Source of the DNA: Stentor roeselii
Taxonomy: Eukaryota > Ciliophora > Heterotrichea > Heterotrichida > Stentoridae
Assembly: GCA_006503475.1 (NCBI GenBank)
Contig: RSEH01000125.1
Coordinates: forward strand, 1 to 64,000
Direction of reading: 5' to 3'
Length of the DNA: 64,000 nucleotides
Part shown: one piece after another, positions 27,654 through 37,292 of the stretch
Numbering within the stretch: the first letter of the stretch is position 1
Layout: each line of letters opens with the position of its first letter
The notes under the pieces: model-generated
The model's database searches: none
Told to the model about the DNA's origin: nothing
Seen by the model: only the letters and a program-made list of their open reading frames with translations
Made by a program: the position numbers and the translations under genes

Positions 27654-27837
27654 NNNNNNNNNNNNNNNNNNNNNNNNNNNNNNNNNNNNNNNNNNNNNNN
27701 NNNNNNNNNNNNNNNNNNNNNNNNNNNNNNNNNNNNNNNNNNNNNNNNNNNNNNNNNNNNNNNNNNNNNNNNNNNNNNNNNNNNNNNNNNNNNNNNNNNN
27801 NNNNNNNNNNNNNNNNNNNNNNNNNNNNNNNNNNNNN
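27654..27837. other. assembly gap of 184 N
   Basis: A run of N. It hides the promoter of the gene at 27201-27599 and the 5' part of a plus-strand gene whose end is seen at 27838-27934. The true gap length may differ. Confidence 0.98.
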
Positions 27838-27934
27838 CAACAAAAGCACTTTCATAGAAAACATGAAACTTTCAAGACCTGAACCAGCTAAAACAAACGA
27901 AAACTTCAAACTCCAGAAATCAGAGAAAAAATAA
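27838..27934 (+). CDS. 3' end of a gene broken by the assembly gap
   Basis: From 27839 the plus strand reads 31 coding-like codons then TAA (NKSTFIENMKLSRPEPAKTN, then ENFKLQKSEKK). Codon use resembles real genes here and the following DNA turns AT-rich at once. It is probably the C-terminus of a short gene starting in the gap. Too little remains to name it. Confidence 0.5.
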
Positions 27935-28736
27935 ATTAAATAAGAATTATGAAGAACCCTCTTCTAATAAAACTGGAAAAGTTGAATTCTGAACAGGATA
28001 GAAAAGCTCAGGTATTACAAATATTATAAATGAAACTCCTTCAAAGCTATAAAATCGCCTCTTGCTAAGTAAGATAAAAAATTTGTACTTTTATGAATGT
28101 ACAAAGTCATTTGCTGAGATCTATTAAGATCCCTTTGCTGTTTTCTTGGATTTTTATGATGATACTCACGAGGATTTCTTTCCTTTACAATTTTGAGATT
28201 TGTTTGATTTTTTTATTCCGGACTGTAATATACTTTCTTTTTACTTGATATTTACAGTCTTTAAGTTCTTTTAGGTTCAACCGCGTGTTATAGAGAGTCT
28301 TAAACTGGTCTGGATAACTTCATTTATATATATCATGGCACTTTGAGTCTTTGAAGGCTTCAGGGTTATTTTAGAGTTTTCTCGAATGAATTAATTCCTT
28401 ACTTGACTTTTAGTAGTTAACTTTCGTTTCAATTTTGTTTAATTTACAAATAAAGGTTAGACTTGTGATGCTATTCATAATTGTTAAAATATCTTAGATG
28501 TGAGGTTGAGTAATACCCAAAGAGTAATAACTTAATAAACAAAAATTATCATCTCTATAAAATTATAAATTATTAAATTTTCAATATTCTTCTGATCTAT
28601 CTATCAACGTTTAACTATATACTTCTAAAGACTAATAACTAAATGAACAAAAATTATTATCTCTAAAAAATTATAAACTATTAAATTCTAAACATTCTTC
28701 TCATCTATCAACCTTTAACTAAATACTTCATAGTAA
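27935..28736. other. 802-bp AT-rich intergenic region
   Basis: No supported coding sequence and no RNA gene recognised. Its right end holds a tandem duplication (28525-28736) that runs up to the start codon of the next gene. Confidence 0.6.
28525..28736. repeat. tandem duplication, 108 + 104 bp
   Basis: Copy 1 is 28525-28632 and copy 2 is 28633-28736. Both begin TAATAACT and share AACAAAAATTAT, AAATTATAAA and ATTCTTCT blocks. Copy 1 has one extra 4-bp CTAT. The copies differ at scattered sites, so the duplication is not brand-new. Copy 2 ends exactly at ATG 28737. Confidence 0.85.
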
Positions 28737-29204
28737 ATGTTTTCAAAAGAGTTCGTAATAAAGCAAAAAAGATCCCGTTACCTTTTCCCCAAAACCTACA
28801 GCACCTCTAAAGCAATCCAAAACCTTTTCCCAAGCCCTCTGCCATCACTACCTCAACCCTTCCATCAAAACCAGAAAACCTCCAAAGCCACAAACATTTC
28901 AAAAAGCTCTGAAAAGTTCTCAGCCCAAATCCAAAAAGATTCAAAATTCTTAGAAAAATCATCAGGGCCGAATTCTCCTCTATGCTCAAAATACGAAACC
29001 CTTCCAAACATAATAAAAAATTTTACATCATTTGAAGGGTCGGCATTTTCAACGATTCACTCTTCCCAGTCCCGTTTTAAGTCGCAAAAGGCTTTTGCTT
29101 GTCGAAATCAGGGAATGTCAAGTGAAGCATACTCTCCTCATAAGGACTTTCATGTGATTCTTGTAGGTCACAAGTGTCTTGAGGAAGAAAAACGAATTAA
29201 ATAA
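28737..29204 (+). CDS. unknown basic 155-aa protein
   Basis: Not recognised. Basic, Ser/Pro-rich and probably largely disordered (MFSKEFVIKQKRSRYLFPKT; QNLFPSPLPSLPQPFHQNQ), ending in a short charged helix. The stop codon is directly followed by the stop of the convergent MORN gene with no base between. The promoter carries a 108-bp duplication. Confidence 0.7.
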   Translation: MFSKEFVIKQKRSRYLFPKTYSTSKAIQNLFPSPLPSLPQPFHQNQKTSKATNISKSSEKFSAQIQKDSKFLEKSSGPNSPLCSKYETLPNIIKNFTSFEGSAFSTIHSSQSRFKSQKAFACRNQGMSSEAYSPHKDFHVILVGHKCLEEEKRIK

Positions 29205-30170
29205 TTAAAGAATTTTTATAAATTTGCCGGATTCCCATTGGCCACGAGTTTCTTCTCCATCTTTAAATGTGATCCCGATTCCGTGTTGTTTGCCGTCTTT
29301 GAATTCACCGACGTATCTTTTGTTTTGGTTCCAGATGAAGGTGCCTGTTCCGTGTTTTTTGTCATCAAGGAACTGTCCTTCATAAATCTTTCCATCAGGC
29401 CAGTAAAGTTTTCCAAATCCATTCATTTTATTCCTTTTCCACTCTCCGACATATTTTTTCCCATCTTCAAAGAAAAGAGTTCCATTTCCAACGATTTCAT
29501 TTTCAAAAAAATTTCCAACATACCTTTTATTATCCGGAAAAATCAAAGAGCCCATTCCATGTTTTTTCCCATCTTTGAAGGAGCCCTCATAAATAGACCC
29601 GTTCGTCCAAACTTCTTTTCCTTGGCCATGTTGTTTGCCGTTGACCCAGTTGCCGAGGTACTTTTCTCCAGTGTGATGAAAAAGTTCACCGTATCCTTGA
29701 ATCACGCCTTTTTCAAAGTGCCCTTCGTATAGGTCTTCATTTTCTGTCAGTAACTTTCCGACACCGTGTTTTTCACCTGCTGCGAACTGACCTGAGTAGA
29801 TCAATTTAGAGGAAATACGAATACTGCCAATGCCTTCTGGAATGTTGTTTTTTACCTCGCCTGAGTATACTTCGATGTCAGAAAGATGAAGGTTTTCAAC
29901 CCAGACTGACCCTGAGGACTGAAAATAAGGTTTGTTTAAAACCCAAATGTAGGTCCGACGTGGGATCTCATTCATCTGTTTTTTGCAAATATATACTCGG
30001 CATCTGTTTGTCAAAGATTTTTTACTTGAATAATGCGGGAATGATTTAGCTATTGATGAATCGAGTTGAGTAATGTCGATATTAGTCTCACCTGTCTGCT
30101 CTTTGTTAGGAGGGGGTGAAGATTCAGGTTTCGAGTTGCAACTTAAAAGACTACCAGTGCAAGTTCCCAT
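29205..30170 (-). CDS. MORN-repeat protein with acylated N-terminus
   Basis: 321 aa. Residues ~93-315 are about ten MORN repeats of ~23 aa (YEGHFEKGVIQGYGEL, YLGNWVNGKQHGQGKE, YEGSFKDGKKHGMGSL, YVGEWKRNKMNGFGKL, YEGQFLDDKKHGTGTF). MORN arrays bind lipids and membrane-linked cytoskeleton; in ciliates they occur in cortical and ciliary proteins and in PIP kinases, but no kinase is attached here. The N-terminus MGTCTGSLLSC suggests myristoylation at Gly2 plus palmitoylation of Cys4, so membrane attachment is likely. Confidence 0.9.
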   Translation of the reverse strand: MGTCTGSLLSCNSKPESSPPPNKEQTGETNIDITQLDSSIAKSFPHYSSKKSLTNRCRVYICKKQMNEIPRRTYIWVLNKPYFQSSGSVWVENLHLSDIEVYSGEVKNNIPEGIGSIRISSKLIYSGQFAAGEKHGVGKLLTENEDLYEGHFEKGVIQGYGELFHHTGEKYLGNWVNGKQHGQGKEVWTNGSIYEGSFKDGKKHGMGSLIFPDNKRYVGNFFENEIVGNGTLFFEDGKKYVGEWKRNKMNGFGKLYWPDGKIYEGQFLDDKKHGTGTFIWNQNKRYVGEFKDGKQHGIGITFKDGEETRGQWESGKFIKIL

Positions 30171-30247
30171 TTAAATTATAGGAAATTGTTGAATAAGAAT
30201 TTTCAATCATTTTAGTCAATATCTGTATATAGCAAGTTTCTAATAAA
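30171..30247. promoter_or_regulatory. 77-bp divergent promoter, MORN gene / golgin
   Basis: Only 77 AT-rich bp lie between two divergent ATGs. TATAATTTAAATG precedes the MORN start on the minus strand, and TAATAAAATG the golgin start. Confidence 0.6.
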
Positions 30248-32209
30248 ATGAAAGGCTTATTCGGAGGCATTGCCGAAAAAGTAAAAAACGCAGGCAAAAA
30301 TCTCACCGAATTCGCAATGGAGCCACAAGAACAGCCGACATCAGACGAACTAAAGCATCTAAAAGAAAAAAATTCCAGTCTAAACCTAGAGATCCAGTCC
30401 TACACATCAACAATAGCTTCCCTCCGATCACATATCGCAACATTAGAGTCCTCAAGACCCTCAGACAAAAGCCTTCAGACTTTCTCCCCAAGCGAAGTTC
30501 AACCCTTGCTGAACTTCAAAATAGTGATCGGCAATGAAGACTCAGCCAGAGCCTTAGAGCTTCTAGAATCCTCTGAATCCAAATGCAAGTCCCTCTCCAT
30601 CAAACTTGACTCCCTTCAGTCCTCCCTGCTGAAGCTGAAAGAAGAAAAACACATCCTTCAAGACTCATTAAACTTCGAAAAAATGACCCAAGAAAATCTT
30701 TTAAAAAAACTTCAAAAGTCTCAAGAAGACTTGATTCAAAAAGAAACAATTCTTTCATCTCTTCAAGAAAATCATTTAAAATTGAAAAAATCCCAAAAAA
30801 ATCATATTGAAAGAAATTATCAGCTTCTTAAAAAAAATTCCCTGGCCTTGGGTATTCAAATTCGCCAGAGCAACGTTATTGACACACTCGGGGTTGAGGA
30901 CTTGGATGAGTTTTTACAGATCCAGACTGATAAAATATTAGAAATCGTTGGAAAGGTCAACAATGAACTCAGTGGAAAATTCGGGATTCAAACTATCAGG
31001 TCTTTAGATGAGGTAAAGTCTGCTATTATTATTGTCGTTGATGAATCTAATAAAAAGGTTCAGGAATATAAAGAAATTGCTTTGACTTCTGAAAAAATTA
31101 TGCAAAATTCTCAGAAGGAAAACCTGGAACTTATGAAAAAGTTTAAAGAATTACAGGTAAATCATGAAAATTTAAAAAAAAATTTTGCAGGTCTGCAAGA
31201 GGAAAGTTTTAATAACCAAGAAAAACTCACTGAAATGGAAAGAATCCAGACTGAAAATGAACAAATCAAAAATGTTTGCAAGAAAATCGCAGAAGACGCA
31301 AAAGAAAAACAATCAAAATTCGATGATGAAATGAAAAAGTTTGAAAAAACTTATAAATACGTGAATGAAATCGAAGAACAACTCGCTGAACTAAAAGTAT
31401 CTCTAAGAACCTGCAACAATAATTTAGAAGAAAAGGAAAAATCTTTCAACGAGTTGAAAAAAGAAAAAGATCTCATTCAAAACCAGCTTCAAGACCTGAA
31501 AAGCTTTTCGAATACTGAACTTTCTACTTCAAAGCATTATTACGAGTCTATCATCAAAAAAGTCTCAGAAGAAAACGTCTTAGAAAAAAAAACATTGACT
31601 GAAAAATTCACTTTTCAAGTCCAAAACCTCGAAAACCAAATTTTTTTACTTCAAAAAGATTCTGATGAACTCGCATTGGCAAAGTCTAAATTAATCGAAC
31701 ATGATAATCGAGTTCTTTATTTTCATAAACTTTTAAATGAACTTCAAGACCGTGTCCAAACTTTAAACAATAAAAACGACGAAATTCTTGAAGAAAAGGA
31801 AAAAATCTTGCAGGAGTCTTTAGAAAAAGATAAAAAATTTCTAGATTTCAGTGAAAAAATGAAAAAAAATGAAGAAGAGCTGAAAAATTCTATTAAAGAC
31901 CTGAAGACCAGATGTCAAGAAACTGATTTAAAGTACCAACAAGCAGAAAACATGAAAGAAGAAGCGAATCAGTTGTTAATAAAAGTTCAAGAAAAGATAG
32001 AAAATCAAGATAACTGGATTGACAGAAGAATGGTCGTCACTTTTTTAGTAAATTTTTTAAATGAAAACAATACTGAAAAAATGAAGTTCCAGATGTTGAA
32101 ACCTTTCGCTGAAATGCTTGGCCTTGACAGAGAACAAAGAGTTAAAATCGGCCTGGAACAAGAACCTGGACTTTTAGCTCAGTTTACCACATTTTTGACA
32201 AGAGGTTAA
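30248..32209 (+). CDS. golgin-like coiled-coil protein with GRAB-like C-terminus
   Basis: 653 aa. The N-terminus MKGLFGGIAEKVKNAGKNLT is amphipathic and may insert into curved membranes. Residues ~35-560 are near-continuous coiled coil. The last ~70 residues (WIDRRMVVTFLVNFLNENN; AEMLGLDREQRVKIGLEQE) resemble the GRAB (GRIP-related Arf-binding) domain of Rud3/GMAP-210: VD+R-hhh-hL-hFL, then a helix ending LxxxxREQRxxhGL. Golgins of this type are Arf1-recruited tethers at the cis-Golgi. The coiled coil alone is not informative; the call rests on the C-terminus. Confidence 0.75.
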   Translation: MKGLFGGIAEKVKNAGKNLTEFAMEPQEQPTSDELKHLKEKNSSLNLEIQSYTSTIASLRSHIATLESSRPSDKSLQTFSPSEVQPLLNFKIVIGNEDSARALELLESSESKCKSLSIKLDSLQSSLLKLKEEKHILQDSLNFEKMTQENLLKKLQKSQEDLIQKETILSSLQENHLKLKKSQKNHIERNYQLLKKNSLALGIQIRQSNVIDTLGVEDLDEFLQIQTDKILEIVGKVNNELSGKFGIQTIRSLDEVKSAIIIVVDESNKKVQEYKEIALTSEKIMQNSQKENLELMKKFKELQVNHENLKKNFAGLQEESFNNQEKLTEMERIQTENEQIKNVCKKIAEDAKEKQSKFDDEMKKFEKTYKYVNEIEEQLAELKVSLRTCNNNLEEKEKSFNELKKEKDLIQNQLQDLKSFSNTELSTSKHYYESIIKKVSEENVLEKKTLTEKFTFQVQNLENQIFLLQKDSDELALAKSKLIEHDNRVLYFHKLLNELQDRVQTLNNKNDEILEEKEKILQESLEKDKKFLDFSEKMKKNEEELKNSIKDLKTRCQETDLKYQQAENMKEEANQLLIKVQEKIENQDNWIDRRMVVTFLVNFLNENNTEKMKFQMLKPFAEMLGLDREQRVKIGLEQEPGLLAQFTTFLTRG

Positions 32210-32247
32210 CAATAAAATAATGAAATTACTAAGAATGGTTGAACTTG

Positions 32248-34239
32248 TCAAATAATTAAATTAGCAGTTTGGTTAAAAGAGCAGAAATTTGCAGACATTC
32301 TTGAAAAGTTAAAACCTTTGATGAACCATTTTTGGTCCTCGTCTGGAATGTCTCCAGGGTCCAACGTTGAAGATCTTTTTGGGTCTTTTTCTATTTTTTC
32401 TTCCGTTTTTCGGTATTTTTTTATCTCGATGTCTTCCCAGTCAATGTCTTCGAAAAAATGATGGTTTTTTATCTTTTCTAAAGAAGGTCGCTTGCTTGGA
32501 TCTCTGCTCATCATCAGCTTTATTAATTCTTTGGAGTTGTTTGAAAAAAAATTAGGGAAAAATAAGGAACCTCGGATTATATTTCTGAAAATTTCTTTTA
32601 TTTTGTCTGAAAAAAATGGAGGGGTTCCATTTAACATTTCAAATAATAATACGCCGATTGAGTAGATGTCGATGGGCTTGTCGTATCCTGTCTTTAGAAA
32701 AATCTCTGGGGGAAAGTATGCAGGGGTGCCACAAAATGAGTAAGCTTTGTTTGAGCTGTTGATACCTTCCTTAGCAAGATGAAAATTGAACAATTTTATC
32801 ATTCCATTGCTGTCGATTAAAATATTACTTGGCTTAATTTCTCTAAAAATAATATCAAGTGAATGAAGATATTCGAGTGCCAAAATAACTTGACATAATA
32901 TCGATTTACTTTCAACTTCTGTTAATTTTTTAGCTGAATTTAAACGATTTTCTAAGGTTCCTCTACTGCAAAAATCATACACTAAAAACAGGTTTTTTTC
33001 ATTTTGAAATGAAAAATGAAGTTTTATCACAAAAGGATGGCTTAAAAATCTTAAAATTCTGTTTTCATTCATAATTTTTTCTAATTGGTTGTCTTCAAAG
33101 ACTTCATATTTTAATAATTGTTTCATTGCAAAAATTTCTCCAGTGTCAACTTTGATGACCTTGAAAACTTTCCCATATTTGCACTTAGAAATCTCTGAAA
33201 TGATATTAAAAATTGCTAAACTTATCGGTTTTTCAATAAAACAAGTACTCAGCACTGATTCCTGTATTTCAAGTTCATTCTTAAGATTCATTGAATCCTG
33301 AACAAAACCAATTTTTTTTTCCTGACAAAACCGAATAGCATTAAGAATTCTCTGCACCCAAGCATCAACCTCATCCTTATCCTTCAAAAAGAACTTAAAC
33401 ACGGTGTTTTTATAGTAAACCATAAACCCTTCCCAATCCTGAAGCCCGAGAAAAGAGCGATTGCAAATCCTAACGTCGGAAATGTCATAAATAACGAAAT
33501 TATGAAAAGCCTCACTTCTAGTATTGTCTGAAACTTGAAAAGTCCCTTTATTAGGTTCAAGCAATGCTGTTGTTTTGACCATTTCGTCGTTATAGACACT
33601 GAAAAGTTCACTTTCAAATGTCTCAGCTCTCAATTTCTGTAACTTTCCTTGACTTTTAAGCAGCTCGATTTCTCCCATGTATCTTGGGATTAACTCGAAT
33701 ATTTCTAAAGTCGTCGCGCATTGCAGAGGAATCATATTTCTTTGGTCTTCTAAGACCATCGATGCTTTATGTTCTATTAACATCTGGACTATTACTGAGG
33801 AACCTTTTGAGCAAGCGATGTGAAGAGCTGGAGGGTATTTTTGAGTCATTTTGTTTACTTGAATCCTTGGATGTCGAAGCAAGGATCTCACACAATCAAC
33901 TTTTTCATCTTGGACTGATATTATAAGAGGAGTCAGGCCTTCTGAGTCTTGGTTTGGATTTGCTGAGCGGGTTACCAGGTACTGAACAATATAAGAATAT
34001 CCACTTCTACATGCCTCATGAAGTAAAGTCCACCCATCAGGATAGCACTGATTAAAAATCTCATCTTCATCAAACATACATTCAGATCTTTCCCTTTCAT
34101 ACTCTCCATAAAGTTGAATGACTCCCGTGAGACTTCCCAACTTAACCTTATTCATCAATTCCGAGTACCAATCCCTAACACTAACCGAAGGTATTCTTAC
34201 AAAAGGACATCCTGAAGAAATAGGGCTTTCGTCTTGCAT
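32248..34239 (-). CDS. ankyrin-PH-pseudokinase, 663 aa
   Basis: Order: ankyrin repeats (~66-185, DGWTLLHEACRSGYSYIVQY, ALHIACSKGSSVIVQMLIEH), a PH-like domain (~205-308, ending DEVDAWVQRILNAI), then an AGC-like kinase fold (~343-610). Lys373 (FAMKQ) and the Lys469/Asn472 pair of the catalytic loop remain. HRD is FRE (465-467), DFG is NFH (485-487) and the glycine loop has lost its first glycines (SKCKYGKV). Loss of both key Asp predicts no phosphotransfer, so a scaffold role is likely. The ankyrin-PH-pseudokinase order recalls metazoan ILK, though the kinase type differs. Stop is TGA. Confidence 0.88.
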   Translation of the reverse strand: MQDESPISSGCPFVRIPSVSVRDWYSELMNKVKLGSLTGVIQLYGEYERERSECMFDEDEIFNQCYPDGWTLLHEACRSGYSYIVQYLVTRSANPNQDSEGLTPLIISVQDEKVDCVRSLLRHPRIQVNKMTQKYPPALHIACSKGSSVIVQMLIEHKASMVLEDQRNMIPLQCATTLEIFELIPRYMGEIELLKSQGKLQKLRAETFESELFSVYNDEMVKTTALLEPNKGTFQVSDNTRSEAFHNFVIYDISDVRICNRSFLGLQDWEGFMVYYKNTVFKFFLKDKDEVDAWVQRILNAIRFCQEKKIGFVQDSMNLKNELEIQESVLSTCFIEKPISLAIFNIISEISKCKYGKVFKVIKVDTGEIFAMKQLLKYEVFEDNQLEKIMNENRILRFLSHPFVIKLHFSFQNEKNLFLVYDFCSRGTLENRLNSAKKLTEVESKSILCQVILALEYLHSLDIIFREIKPSNILIDSNGMIKLFNFHLAKEGINSSNKAYSFCGTPAYFPPEIFLKTGYDKPIDIYSIGVLLFEMLNGTPPFFSDKIKEIFRNIIRGSLFFPNFFSNNSKELIKLMMSRDPSKRPSLEKIKNHHFFEDIDWEDIEIKKYRKTEEKIEKDPKRSSTLDPGDIPDEDQKWFIKGFNFSRMSANFCSFNQTANLII

Positions 34240-34321
34240 TTATAACACCCTAAAAAAGCCAATAATAAAATATTAAAGATTTCACCAAAACTAATAAAAA
34301 TTCAAGATTTTTATAATTTTT
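34240..34321. promoter_or_regulatory. 82-bp divergent promoter, pseudokinase / acylated protein
   Basis: 82 AT-rich bp separate the divergent ATGs. TATAAATG abuts the pseudokinase start on the minus strand, and TATAATTTTTATG the start at 34322. Confidence 0.6.
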
Positions 34322-34789
34322 ATGGGAAATAACGTGATAACCTGGGGATGCTGCAAAAGTTCATTTCACTTAAACCGAAGCGACGAGTATGAAATAAAAA
34401 AAAATGATAAATCCGATCGATACCCAGTCTTTCTCAACGATTCAGCCAGTAGAGAAAGTAATGAAAAAGGTTATATTTATGTACCTGAAGACATCAGCTC
34501 AATCGACTTTCCTTATTTTCCAGATGACCCCGCAAAAGGACTTAAACCTTCTAATCCAGACTTGGATGAAAAAAATATTTTTCCTGCTTCTTTTTCTTTA
34601 GGTACTATAAAAGAAGTCTCAAATAGTGAAGGCCATGACTTGTTTTCATCTGACTTTCTCAACACGCAAGAACTTCTGAGAAAAGAGCTGAAAACATCTC
34701 AAAACATCAGCAAAGTCCTGGATTTTAAACTATCCGACAGCTACAGTTGTCGAGAATCAGAATTCGATGAAAAACTAGGAATACTGTAA
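34322..34789 (+). CDS. small acidic protein with MG...CC N-terminus
   Basis: 155 aa, not recognised. MGNNVITWGCCKSS has Gly2 and a Cys-Cys pair at 10-11, a layout for myristoylation plus palmitoylation, so it may sit on a membrane. The rest is acidic, Ser-rich and likely disordered (IDFPYFPDDPAKGLKPSNPD). It ends 57 bp from the convergent CK1 gene. Confidence 0.75.
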   Translation: MGNNVITWGCCKSSFHLNRSDEYEIKKNDKSDRYPVFLNDSASRESNEKGYIYVPEDISSIDFPYFPDDPAKGLKPSNPDLDEKNIFPASFSLGTIKEVSNSEGHDLFSSDFLNTQELLRKELKTSQNISKVLDFKLSDSYSCRESEFDEKLGIL

Positions 34790-34846
34790 AAAATCATCAA
34801 ATAATAAAAATTTCCTCAAATCTAAAAATTAATAATCCTCTAAAAA

Positions 34847-35722
34847 TCAAACAAAATCAAGACTAAGCCTAAACCTATTCTCAGCGACAATGTCTTTAAA
34901 CAGTCTCTTCAAATAAGCGTAATTAGGAGCTTCTTCAAATTTAAGAGCTCTTGTATACTTGATATATTCACAGACCTGTGAAGGCAAGTCACTGCAAAGT
35001 GTTTCAACTGACAATTCTTCTTTCATCTTTGCGACTTTCTTCTTTCTGCTGACATCTTTGCTAGATCGAAGGCCTTGCCAAGGAAGTCCTCCTTTAGCGA
35101 GATAAATGATGACATATCCAAGACTTTCCAGGTCATCCCTGCGACTTTGTTGAATTCCGCGATGGTCGTTGATGGAGACATACCTGGCAGTGCCGACGCA
35201 GTATTTGTTTTCCTTGTAAAGAATGTGCCCTGTTCTTCTATTGAATATCTTCGCCAGGCCGAAGTCGCCCAGGTAGATCGTGTTTGACTTGGAACCTAAA
35301 CCGACCATGAAGTTGTGAGGCTTCATGTCGCGATGAACTATTCCTCGCTCGTGAACTTGTTGAAGACGCTCGATCATTTGAAGAGATAAAAGACAGACAA
35401 GGTTGAGACTTAAGGATTTGTTGTGGTATTGATATATTGTTTCTAAGGAATTTCCACATAACTCTAAGGCTAGGTATTGACAGTCTTCTGATTCGAGATA
35501 ACCTTCGTCGTATAGACATGGAATTCCGGGAGTTCCGGATAGAAGACGGTAAAATAAAGCTTCTTTTTTGAAGTGGCCTTTGTTTTTTTTTTCGATTTTT
35601 AAAGCGATCTTTTGGCCTGATGACTCGTTTAGGCAGAGATAGACCTTGCCGAAGGACCCTCCACCAATTTTGCTCAAGGCTTTGAATTTTCCAAAGTTTT
35701 TCGGCTTAGGTTTTTTTGACAT
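34847..35722 (-). CDS. casein kinase 1 family protein kinase
   Basis: 291 aa, essentially only the catalytic domain. Glycine loop IGGGSFGKVY (19-28), HRDMKPHN (130-137), GDFGLAKIF (152-160). The CK1-specific segment GTARYVSINDHRGIQQSRRD replaces the APE motif of other kinases, followed by DLESLGYV. CK1 enzymes phosphorylate primed acidic sites in many pathways. There is no long C-terminal regulatory tail, so it would lack the autoinhibition seen in CK1 delta/epsilon. Stop is TGA, used as a true stop. Confidence 0.95.
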   Translation of the reverse strand: MSKKPKPKNFGKFKALSKIGGGSFGKVYLCLNESSGQKIALKIEKKNKGHFKKEALFYRLLSGTPGIPCLYDEGYLESEDCQYLALELCGNSLETIYQYHNKSLSLNLVCLLSLQMIERLQQVHERGIVHRDMKPHNFMVGLGSKSNTIYLGDFGLAKIFNRRTGHILYKENKYCVGTARYVSINDHRGIQQSRRDDLESLGYVIIYLAKGGLPWQGLRSSKDVSRKKKVAKMKEELSVETLCSDLPSQVCEYIKYTRALKFEEAPNYAYLKRLFKDIVAENRFRLSLDFV

Positions 35723-35858
35723 ATTAGAAATATTTGATACCTTGATTAAAGGAAAACTGTTGTTATTAAAAGTGATTTACCTGCATCATGTTTATTAATC
35801 ATAAAATCCTTAACTCCCAATGCAAACTCCTAATTTAAAGAATAATGTAATTTACTAT

Positions 35859-37151
35859 CTATTTCTTCTTCCCTCCTGCAGTAGATGATCCAGTAATAGC
35901 TTTCTTTTTAGGCATATTTGCAATATCACTCGGCTCATCAGGTAAAATCTTGGTGATGACCCCACCGCCGACAGTCTTTCCCCCTTCTCTCAAAGTGAAC
36001 CTGCATCCCACATAAAGCGGCAGCGGCATCTGAAGTTTAAGAGTAGCAGGAAAATGATCACCTCCAACAGCCATTTTCTTCGTTTCCGGAAGATTAATAG
36101 CAGTCTGCACATCAGCAGTCCTAATAAAACACTGAGGCTTAAATCCAGTGAAAAAAGGTTTCTTTCTTCCCCCTTCTTCTTCAGTTAAAATATAAAGTTG
36201 AGACTCAAAATTGAAAAAAGTTTCATATTTTCCCGGTTCAACCAGACACATTCCACGATGCAATTCTTCCTTTTTCACAGTTTTCAACAAAACTCCAACA
36301 TTATCTCCAGGTTCTCCATAATCCAGAGTTTTCTTAAAGGTCTCAACAGAGAGAATCCCTGTTTTCAAAGGAGTTTTATTAAGTCCAATAATTTCTGCTT
36401 CAGCTCCAGGTTTAATGACTCCATGTTCAACAGTTCCAGTTACCACTCTTCCACGACCCGCGATATTATAACAACTTTCAATGCTAAGCATGAACGGTTT
36501 TTCTTTCGCTCGTTCAGGCATCAAGAGGCCGGTATCCATGGCATTGACAAGTTCTTCCATTTGCTTAATGCTATAATCAGGGCTTTGAACCATTCCTAAA
36601 GCAGCAAGTGCCGAGCCTCTAACACACTTGGCATTTTGCCCGTCATATTCATATCTAGTAAGAATTTCCCTTACTTCCATTTCCACGATTTCTTGAAGGT
36701 CAGGGTCAGGGAGTAAGTCGCATTTGTTAAGAAAAATGACGATGCTTTTTACACCAGTTTGACGACAGAGCAAAACGTGTTCTCGTGTTTGGGGCATCAC
36801 CCCGTCAGTTGCAGAGACGACGAGAATCGCGCCGTCCATGCGAGCTGCTCCAGTGATCATGTTTTTCACGTAATCTGAGTGGCCAGGGCAGTCCATGTGC
36901 GAATAGTGGTACTTGTCGGACTGGTACTCGAGGGTCGAGGTGTTAATTGTAATGCCTCTCGCTTTTTCCTCTGGGGCGTTGTCGATCTGCTCGTAGGTTC
37001 GCTTCTCTGATAAACCCTTCTGGTTTAGGTAATGAGTTATTGCTGCTGTCAATGTAGTCTTCCCGTGGTCTATGTGCCCAACTGTGCCTACGTTTAAATG
37101 AGGCTTGTCTCGCACGAACTTGGCGAAGGACCTACTGAGAGCTCGCAGCAT
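35859..37151 (-). CDS. TUFM: mitochondrial elongation factor Tu
   Basis: 430 aa. The N-terminus [16 protein letters not shown] is a mitochondrial presequence. GTPase motifs: GHIDHGKT (25-32), [18 protein letters not shown] and SAL. Domains II and III follow ([43 protein letters not shown]). It brings aminoacyl-tRNA to the mitochondrial ribosome and partners with the EF-G encoded at 11323. ATG 37151 was chosen because it starts the presequence. A short C-terminal extension rich in Lys, Ser and Gly ([16 protein letters not shown]) is unusual for EF-Tu. Confidence 0.96.
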   Translation of the reverse strand: MLRALSRSFAKFVRDKPHLNVGTVGHIDHGKTTLTAAITHYLNQKGLSEKRTYEQIDNAPEEKARGITINTSTLEYQSDKYHYSHMDCPGHSDYVKNMITGAARMDGAILVVSATDGVMPQTREHVLLCRQTGVKSIVIFLNKCDLLPDPDLQEIVEMEVREILTRYEYDGQNAKCVRGSALAALGMVQSPDYSIKQMEELVNAMDTGLLMPERAKEKPFMLSIESCYNIAGRGRVVTGTVEHGVIKPGAEAEIIGLNKTPLKTGILSVETFKKTLDYGEPGDNVGVLLKTVKKEELHRGMCLVEPGKYETFFNFESQLYILTEEEGGRKKPFFTGFKPQCFIRTADVQTAINLPETKKMAVGGDHFPATLKLQMPLPLYVGCRFTLREGGKTVGGGVITKILPDEPSDIANMPKKKAITGSSTAGGKKK

Positions 37152-37292
37152 ATTTATTACCAATCATAAATCATGTTGAGGTTTTAATTTTGCATGGTGG
37201 TTTGGTTGATTGATTTGGGTGGATTTGGAGTATTGGGAATCATGGGATTTTTGGAGGAGTGGGAAGAGGAAGTATATTACAAGAATTTCAAA

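Noticed and set aside
27490-27909. Minus-strand frame running through the assembly gap
   Set aside because: It depends on unknown bases and overlaps a better gene (27201-27599) and the antisense of a plus-strand gene end.
28260-28290. tRNA-like T-loop (GGTTCAACC)
   Set aside because: The flanks do not pair as a T arm, and no acceptor or anticodon arm is found at the right distance.
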